A program made the position numbers and the translations under genes. From assembly GCA_029204225.1 (NCBI GenBank), contig CM055097.1, forward strand, positions 8,821,426 through 8,885,425: 64,000 nucleotides of DNA, in the 5' to 3' direction. Every line of letters begins with the position of its first letter. Position 1 is the stretch's first letter. Below, piece after piece: positions 59,001 to 64,000 of the stretch. The stretch is from Diphasiastrum complanatum (Eukaryota > Streptophyta > Lycopodiopsida > Lycopodiales > Lycopodiaceae). The notes beneath the pieces are model-generated. The model ran no database searches and was not told where the DNA came from. It saw only the letters and a list, made by a program, of their open reading frames with translations.

Positions 59001-62000
59001 GAAGATTATGCGAAGGTAGCAGCGCCTCTAAATAATCCGACTAAAGGCAGAGTTAATAACAAGAAAAAGAGAGGTCAACCTAGTCCGCCTATTGAATGGA
59101 ATGATGAACTGAATCAATGCTTTGAGAAACTCAAACAGATGGTTGCTTCAGCTCCTATTTTACAGATCGTGAATCCAAATACACCTTACGTCGTGCGAAC
59201 TGACACAAGTGATTCGGCGATAGGAGCAGTTCTTTTACAAAATGATAGGCCAATAGCGTTTGAGAACAAGAAACTTTACCGGACCTCAGTTGCGTTATAC
59301 AACTCAAGAGAAGGAGTTATTTGTTGTAATACATGCAGTTAAAACCTGGAGGCATTACCATAAAAGTGTAAACCTTGCCAGTTAGCTAAAGTTGAACGCT
59401 TAAAGGCTGGAGGGTTGCTACATCCCCTACATATCCCTCAGAAACGATGGGAAAGCATAACGTTAGAATGATTCTATTTGGGTTGTAGTGGACAGGTTAA
59501 CTAAGTTAGCTACGTTCATACCAGTTAAGTCAACTGCTAAGGCTTCGGATTTAACCAAGATCTTTGTGGAAAGATTATTCAGGCTTAATGGATGGCCAAG
59601 TGATATTGTTAGTGATAGAGATCCTAAGTTTACAGGTCACTTTTGGTCAACTATATTCCATAAGCTAGAAACCTCGCTTATTTTTAGTTCTACTGATCAC
59701 CCTGAATCAGATGGCGACTAATCAGACTATGGAGGATATGTTGAGAACAAATGTGTCTCACAGGTAGTCTCAGTGGGAACATTACATTCCTTTGATTGAG
59801 TTTTCTTACAATAGTAGAAAACATTCTGCTACAGGTTATGGTCCGTTTATCCTGATGTACGGTTTTCAACCTAAATGTGAAGACAAAGTCTGTTAAGATC
59901 CAGAAAGTTGCGGATTTCTTGCATGATATGCATGAAATGTTGCAAGTGGCACGTGATTGTATCCGTAGTGCTTAGGACAGAGCTAAGCACTATGCCGATC
60001 TTAAGAGGTCTCCCAGAGATTTTAAAGTTGATGACTGGGTATATCTTAGAATTCCAAAAGATTCTAAGACTATGCGTATAGTTGTCTACCAGATATTGTG
60101 GACCGTTTCAGATTATAAGAAAAATTGATTCTTTAGCTTACGAACTTGATCTTCAGGACAAGTCTACCACTCACCCAGTGTTTCATGTAAGCCAGTTGAA
60201 ATTATGTTTAGATGAAAGTCATGTAGTTGGTTCGGATGAGGATCTTACCCGTTTGGAGGACTTATCGCTTAGTAAACCTGAAAGAGTACTCAAAACCAGA
60301 GATAAACAATTGAGAAATCGTTCAGTAGTATCTCGTTGTTGGTTATATTAGAAATACATTTACAGCATGATTTAAAATCGATGTTCTATGCTTTGTGAGT
60401 TTTTTTTATGTCACTTTTGAAGTACCTGTTGTGACAACTTATGCCCTCTCCTTCAATATTTTCATTAGTTAATGCATACTTCTCCTTACCATAACTACTG
60501 CTTAGGGCCAACATTGAGGACAATGTTTTTAAGGTGGGGGAGAGTTATATATTGGGACTAGCCCCTGACTAGTATACCCTTAGGTACTAGGCCATTACCA
60601 TTAACAGCATGTCCTTATGGGACCCAAGTACCCTAAGTTGCCTCTAGATAGTATATATAGGGCTGTCATTTGCTCATTAGGTAGCTAATATATTGGTTGC
60701 TTTCTTAGTCCTAATTACGTTGTGAGGATGACACAGTACATAGGATTGAATTCGACAAGCTCAACATTCTATGCGACGAGGAAAAGGCTTGTAAATTGAT
60801 GATAATTTCAGTTGAGAAAAAAAGTTCTAGAGCTCTTGTTTGTTATCTCTCTAATAGAAAAACGAATTATGATGCGAGGATGGCTGGCAGGTCACGAGGT
60901 GGTGATCCTCTTTGACACCGGTTCATCGCACAATGTCATAAATTCCGTGTTAATGAAGAAGCTTAATTTTTTAACTTCCCACAGTACCTTCAGCTTATCA
61001 GTATACAAATCGAAATGCCAGATGGGAAGGGTACTGCCAAAGACGGTGTCTCATACGCGCTTTGGGCATTATGAGTTCTTGGTCATGCCTTTTGGTCTGA
61101 CTAACGCTCTAGCGACATTCATGACGCTAATGAATGACATACTCATAGACTTCATGGGTAGGTTCGTTGTTAATTTTATCAGTGATATTCTAGTCTACAG
61201 TAAGTCGATTCCAGACCATATAGAGCATCTAGGAACGGACTTGGGACATTGCAAGACAATGTTTTGCATGCTAATGATAAGAAACAACATGGTTATAGGT
61301 TCACCTAATGTTGAGGATCAAAATGAACCCTTTTTTGCAGGGTGAATTTATGGCAAGCAACATCAGGAGATATTCAGAAAGGGTGGTGCTACTTGTGCAA
61401 GGAAGGTGTTGGAACTTGTACATACTGATTTGTGTGGGCCAATGAGGCCAATGACTACTTCATGACATTCATTGATGATAGATTAAGAAAGTCATGAATT
61501 CGTACACGCATTGATAGATTTCTTAGATCTGAGTTTTGTAAAAACTTCAGCTCATTCTAATCTCTATGCAATGCAACACAAGGGGTAAAATAGTCAGGGT
61601 AATACTCTATGTAGATGACTTGGTGATCACAGGGAATGATCTTGAGTTAATCAAGAACATGAAGTCTGCTTTGTGTAGCGGTTCAATATGACAGATCTCA
61701 ACCTTCTGCATTTTGGGAGTTTAAGTATGGTAGGAAAGGGATAGAATCGGCATCTCACAGTTGAAGAATGCCAATCATGCATTGAGGAGGTTCAATATGG
61801 AAACGTGTAGGCCAATTTCGACATCCATGGAGTTTGGTAAGAAAGTTTGATGAGTCTAATTAATCTAATGTCACTTTGCATCGACAACTTGTAGGTAGTC
61901 TCATCTACTTGACTAGTACCAGGCTGGATTTTGAGCTTTGTTGTTGGCGTGAATATTCACCTCATGGCATGTCCAACTGAGAAGCTGCAAAACGCATTCT

Positions 62001-63300
62001 ACGTTATGTTCATTGATTTTGGTCTTTCTAGACTCATTTTGACAATGTGCTAGTTCATAAAAGCTTTGTTGATGCTGACTGGGGCGGATCAACTGTTAAT
62101 TGCAAATCAACCAAAAGTTTTAAATTTCATCTTCAGAATGGCTATTTTCTTGGCATAGTAACAAGCAAGAAACCACTATTTCTCATGTGATGCTTTTTGT
62201 TGTGTCATGTTTTACACTAAACTTTTTGCTAAATCTGTTGCTCACAAGTACCATGTTAGAAATGATTAAACCTGCATAGGAACTTGATTCCTAAGGATTC
62301 TTTTGCTAGATCAACTACTCGGAAGCACCATGTCGATAAATAGAATAAACCTGCTGTCTATAGGATTTGCATGCTATTCCATACAGGTTCACCTTAACAC
62401 ATAACCCCTTAAAGCTTCAAAATAGGAGAAAACATTACCTTGCCCACAGGAATGTCCTTTGTACCATCATCCAAAAGAATCTTGGCTAAATAGCCCTCTT
62501 CCATGGATTCCATTTCAAGCGTTGCCTTGTCCTATACATCCAAGTTTATTGTCTTAAGAAGTGGTATATCAGCATCGATTCCATAATTCACAATGAGGCC
62601 AAACTTAAACGTCTAGAGAAATATTGAAGATGGTTAAATGGATTGTATCCCTAGTTAAAGAAAGAACACAAAATGCTATGCCAATATGAACGTAATAGAG
62701 TGTGCCCATAAGGGCAATTTCTTTACCGTTTCAATTTCACAGAGTACATCCCCAGCTGCAACTTTATCTCCTTCTTTTTTCGACCATTTTGCAATGTTGC
62801 CCTGCATTGATATGTTATCATCATCAACAAACTTACATAGCTAAGCCTCAAAAAGCTAAGAAGCACCAATTAGCATGCATCTTCATGAAGGGGATCTCTA
62901 GGCCCAGCAATTGCAAGTGAATATTCGTCCTCCCATGTAAAATTGTTCTATTTTCAAAGCTATCAAAACTACATTAAAATAGCCTTGAATATATTCTATA
63001 GGAATAGAAATGTAGTATGCTTAATTGATGTGATTAATTGATGTGAATAGAAATCATAGAACTGTACCCAATTGCATTATTAACAAGCATCAACAAAAAC
63101 TGATATAGAAACATCAACCTGAGTCATTGTTGGTGAAAGTGAAGGCATTCCAATCTCCTGGTGCGCAGGCACTGTCAAAATATATGCAATATGATATTAA
63201 AGGCTTATTGAATCATGTTAGCTAATCACAAGCAAGAGATAATATTTACCTTGCTCAGCTATGCTTCCTTTCATGTCTTGAGAGCAGAGTAGAGATTTTC
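39422..63300 (-). CDS. Pyruvate dehydrogenase E2 (dihydrolipoamide acetyltransferase), mitochondrial type; 5' end incomplete
   Basis: The E2 core transfers acetyl groups from lipoyl arms to CoA in the mitochondrial pyruvate dehydrogenase complex. Minus-strand exons in order: 63250-~63303, 63119-63171, 62727-62801, 62439-62531, 44800-44931, 44530-44566, 44244-44293, 43950-44024, 43667-43759, 43122-43280, 42788-42824, 42598-42662, 42290-42375, 42069-42168, 40830-40897, 40580-40646, 40314-40409, 40091-40193, 39812-39907, 39422-39492. All bounded exons keep one frame across GT-AG introns, about 520 codons in total. The transit-peptide exon lies beyond the window or is unrecognised. Best match by motif is to plant mitochondrial E2 rather than the plastid form. 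No stop or frameshift was found, so the gene is probably functional. Confidence 0.94.
43122..44931 (-). CDS. E2 gene, linker and second lipoyl domain exons
   Basis: Linker exon 44800-44931 ([19 protein letters not shown]) and a 37-base exon ([12 protein letters not shown]) lead to the second lipoyl domain. Exon 44244-44293 encodes [16 protein letters not shown], exon 43950-44024 encodes [19 protein letters not shown], and exon 43667-43759 encodes [19 protein letters not shown]. Exon 43122-43280 is a proline-, threonine- and lysine-rich hinge ([18 protein letters not shown], then [16 protein letters not shown]). Exon lengths 75 and 93 and the phases repeat those of the first lipoyl domain exactly. 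Confidence 0.94.
46307..49480 (+). pseudogene. hAT transposase with BED finger, lightly damaged
   Basis: Exon 46307-47304 encodes a BED-type zinc finger ([13 protein letters not shown], then [11 protein letters not shown]) and a 13-residue repeat region. After a GTAAGT intron, 47396-47741 gives the DUF659/RNase H-like part: [32 protein letters not shown] and [12 protein letters not shown]. Then [15 protein letters not shown] (from 47840), [20 protein letters not shown] and [14 protein letters not shown] follow. The dimerisation domain is at 48712-48942 ([33 protein letters not shown]). Acidic tail exons follow 49071. Lesions: TAG after LPWIR (47739), a one-base frameshift near 48110 and TAG at about 48706. 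It is probably inactive but close to an intact gene. Confidence 0.88.
46640..46840 (+). repeat. In-frame 39-bp minisatellite in the hAT transposase
   Basis: Four and a half units of 13 codons ([13 protein letters not shown] and variants) sit between the BED finger and the catalytic region. Periodic CGGGCAGAGCATGGT blocks mark the DNA repeats. Confidence 0.85.
49995..50041. repeat. (GA)n microsatellite inside the hAT element
   Basis: About 18 GA units in the 3' non-coding part of the transposon, starting after GGTTGTA. Confidence 0.93.
50467..51690. other. Intron sequence without a recognised element
   Basis: No protein similarity or repeat boundary was recognised between the hAT element and the gypsy remnant. 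Confidence 0.35.
52874..53635. mobile_element. Non-autonomous hAT relative, 762 bp
   Basis: ATATGTAT flanks it at 52866-52873 and 53636-53643, a perfect 8-bp duplication. The ends CATAGTTGCAACGAATCGC and GAATCGTAGTGCATCT resemble the TIRs of the 5.1-kb hAT element. The last 190 bases share GGACCATCCTGCACC, GGCAAACTACACA and CAGAGCTTTCATCTGATACC with its right end (50262-50458). No transposase remains, so it would need one supplied in trans. It interrupts a gypsy protease gene. Confidence 0.9.
53180..53300. other. G/C-run cluster with quadruplex and hairpin potential
   Basis: Within 120 bases there are runs of 7, 6, 8, 7-13, 7 and 6 consecutive G or C, partly self-complementary (GGGGGGCAGCGCCCCCC; CCTAGGCCCCCCCTAGTGG). 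It lies inside the small hAT element and is absent from the matching part of the large one. Confidence 0.8.
54991..56480. other. No recognisable gene
   Basis: T-rich sequence that may be gypsy LTR or leader. No paired LTR, primer site or frame was established. Confidence 0.35.
56482..56704 (-). pseudogene. Ty3-gypsy gag fragment
   Basis: The minus frame [16 protein letters not shown], then [20 protein letters not shown], matches the gag helix region (W..F...F........LR). It is on the opposite strand to the gypsy element at 57131 and so a separate piece. Confidence 0.65.
57325..57642 (+). pseudogene. Gypsy gag C-terminus with zinc knuckle
   Basis: The frame reads [20 protein letters not shown], then the CCHC knuckle [19 protein letters not shown], a nucleic-acid-binding motif. 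It overlaps the start of the protease frame by 38 bases. Confidence 0.85.
57605..58135 (+). CDS. Gypsy aspartic protease
   Basis: An open frame of 176 codons with [20 protein letters not shown] (D-S-G active site), [13 protein letters not shown], then [20 protein letters not shown], the I-L-G-x-x-W motif of retroviral-type proteases. It is intact through the domain, then ends at TAA before RT. Confidence 0.88.
   Translation: MSVNVHSASFLPNELFCLKGTVKGYEVSILVDSGSTHNYINSGLVQKLGLETEASDHRYKVYLASGAKLETWDVKVPKLPVWIQDYRELIDFHVLDLACTDIILGYEWLFNKSPDIDYEKHVLSFQEGKELVTLFGDRYVHPSRMISFANVMEIFDSQYEAYSLFAKPILDSLKCI
58202..58993 (+). pseudogene. Gypsy reverse transcriptase, frameshifted
   Basis: [16 protein letters not shown] and [20 protein letters not shown] are followed by a frameshift at GFRMCG (58400). 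The frame resumes as [20 protein letters not shown] and [10 protein letters not shown], the catalytic F/Y-x-D-D, then [14 protein letters not shown]. About 30 residues around motif A are degenerate (58440-58530). Confidence 0.88.
58960..59345 (+). pseudogene. Gypsy RNase H N-terminal part
   Basis: [32 protein letters not shown] and [18 protein letters not shown] mark the connection and the start of RNase H. A 30-bp duplication ([18 protein letters not shown], 58950-59010) precedes it. The sequence jumps from about 59345 to an integrase zinc-finger remnant, with most of RNase H lost. Confidence 0.82.
59460..59725 (+). pseudogene. Gypsy integrase core fragment
   Basis: [16 protein letters not shown] holds the first catalytic aspartate and [14 protein letters not shown] the second. 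The glutamate block is lost where [10 protein letters not shown] ends in TAA. Further integrase-like sequence continues with stops to about 60070. Confidence 0.82.
60082..60351 (+). pseudogene. Gypsy integrase C-terminus, chromodomain-like
   Basis: [20 protein letters not shown], then [13 protein letters not shown], is the gypsy integrase C-terminal block. [20 protein letters not shown] resembles the first strands of the chromodomain that targets chromoviruses to chromatin marks. The frame ends soon after. Confidence 0.75.
60812..61345 (+). pseudogene. Gypsy protease-RT fusion by deletion
   Basis: The frame starts with protease ([20 protein letters not shown]). After 30 or so residues it runs directly into RT ([35 protein letters not shown]). 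The catalytic motif reads FISDILVYS, so its first aspartate is replaced by serine. The region between protease and RT motif B is deleted. The junction is in frame, but the product would be inactive. Confidence 0.8.
61380..62330 (+). pseudogene. Copia integrase-RT-RNase H scrap
   Basis: [16 protein letters not shown] (integrase, near 61405-61450) is followed after a deletion by [20 protein letters not shown] (RT, 61595-61660), [19 protein letters not shown] (near 61880-61940) and [17 protein letters not shown] (RNase H, near 62070-62120). Many stops. It sits about 110 bases from the 62439 exon of the host gene, in the opposite orientation. Confidence 0.8.
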
Positions 63301-63303
63301 TCT
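62439..63303 (-). CDS. E2 gene, 5' exons: first lipoyl domain
   Basis: Exon 63119-63171 encodes [18 protein letters not shown], exon 62727-62801 encodes [19 protein letters not shown] and LCEIET, and exon 62439-62531 encodes the lipoylation segment [19 protein letters not shown] followed by KDIPVGK. The lysine in DKAT is the residue that carries lipoic acid. An upstream exon ending at 63250 reads [12 protein letters not shown] in frame; its 5' border (acceptor CCAG or TTAG near 63303-63310) is uncertain, because an in-frame TGA lies slightly further upstream. Confidence 0.93.
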
Positions 63304-64000
63304 GGTCTTGATAGGCTAATCATTTTAGCTTGTAATTGTTATTGGTTTATGGAGACATTTATATGCTCCTTTTACTATTTATCATACTTGAGATATACTT
63401 ACTTGGTCTTATATGCACATACAAGTGATGAGAAACTCCAACTATGTCCCATTGCAAATGAGCTAGGGTGCACAACATACTTATATACTTTGAACTATGC
63501 CAAAAGCAAAAGCAATCTAAAAGCAATTGCCTAATTGATGTCTCTACATATGGTAAAAGCACTGACACCTATCTATAGCCATAACTTGTGCTCCACTAGA
63601 ATCTCGAACTTGTCTAACTATAGTCTAACTAGACTTTTACTAAATATAGGTAAGGGCCCCTAGAATTAGCACGCAGGCATGACCCAACAATAATCCTAAT
63701 TAATCCTAAATGACAACATTAGGGGTACTAATGTGAACATTAACTCTAAAATCACTTTGAAAATAGCTCCATCTCCAAGTCAAACAAGCCTGACCACATC
63801 TTTTGCATAGCCTCAAGCATCTATATAGTCGTACTTGTCGTCGAGAAAAACAAACTTATGAGAAAAAAAATGGGAAACGCTTGATTGACCTTCTTTTTAC
63901 TGCATCCTCTATTTCCTTTTGGAAAGAATTCCTCCCTTGCCCAGCACCTCCCTTATTGAATGACCTATTGTAAAGACCAACCAGGAAGGCTACAAAGATG
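63304..64000. other. No recognised exon at the window end
   Basis: Probably intron upstream of the E2 lipoyl exons. No transit-peptide-like exon was recognised; the first E2 exon is expected further right. Confidence 0.4.

Larger units (their letters stand above)
57131..60720 (+). mobile_element. Ty3-gypsy retrotransposon remnant with chromodomain-type end
   Basis: Plus-strand order: gag end with zinc knuckle, protease, RT, RNase H, integrase, C-terminal domain, then a purine tract AAGGTGGGGGAGAG (60533-60546) and LTR-like sequence with a TATA box (AGTATATATAGGG, near 60650). The pol order (integrase last) fixes it as Ty3-gypsy. Several stops and a large deletion between RNase H and integrase disable it. 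No 5' LTR was recognised. Confidence 0.85.
44932..62438 (-). other. 17.5-kb intron of the E2 gene, packed with transposons
   Basis: The donor GTAATG follows VGK at 62438 and the acceptor ATAG precedes [12 protein letters not shown] at 44932. Between them lie, from the left, a hAT element, a gypsy remnant carrying a small hAT element, a plus-strand gypsy element, a gypsy PR-RT fusion and a copia remnant. The other E2 introns are about 60 bases to 1.2 kb. The matching intron behind the second lipoyl domain (43281-43666) is only 386 bases. Confidence 0.92.

Overview
The window is nuclear DNA of a land plant. The only convincing host gene is a spliced gene on the minus strand (39422 to about 63300) for the E2 subunit, dihydrolipoamide acetyltransferase, of the mitochondrial pyruvate dehydrogenase complex. 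Nearly everything else is decayed transposable-element sequence. Ty1-copia elements dominate, followed by Ty3-gypsy, hAT, a MITE family and, most unusually, a relic that resembles the HUH transposases of Replitrons, which reach high copy number in non-seed plants. That relic, the TE-packed introns and the many nested insertions suggest a fern or another large-genome non-seed plant, but the sequence alone does not settle the species.

Layout. 1-3.4 kb: a tandem repeat, copia scraps, a foldback element, an LTR fragment and a compound microsatellite. 3.46-8.73 kb: a minus-strand copia element (3' LTR, RNase H, RT, INT, PR, gag) cut by a 374-bp TA-flanked MITE; a second MITE in the opposite orientation sits at its broken 5' end. 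9.5-15.3 kb: a plus-strand copia element whose two LTRs do not match and whose RT/RNase H region is replaced by about 1.3 kb of another repeat. 15.7-17.3 kb: remnants of unidentified proteins. 19-23 kb: two internally deleted copia elements. 23-27 kb: mostly unassignable, with microsatellites. 27.2-30.2 kb: direct repeats around an inverted-repeat element, then a solo copia LTR. 30.8-31.85 kb: an unusual array of palindromes. 32-33.3 kb: a second copy of the 13-kb repeat. 34-34.4 kb: a second foldback copy. 34.8-35.8 kb: the Replitron-like relic. 36 kb: a gypsy gag fragment.

The E2 gene occupies the right 40%. All 19 fully bounded exons join in frame with GT-AG introns. It encodes two lipoyl domains whose exons have the same sizes and phases, then the catalytic domain. 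No E1/E3-binding domain is recognisable where it should lie. One intron (44932-62438, 17.5 kb) separates the two lipoyl domains. It holds a 5.1-kb hAT element with a perfect 8-bp target duplication, a 762-bp non-autonomous relative inserted into an old gypsy element, a plus-strand gypsy element, and further gypsy and copia scraps.

The mobile elements show decay rather than a working set. Each recognisable coding region has stops, frameshifts or deletions. The hAT element is the least damaged.
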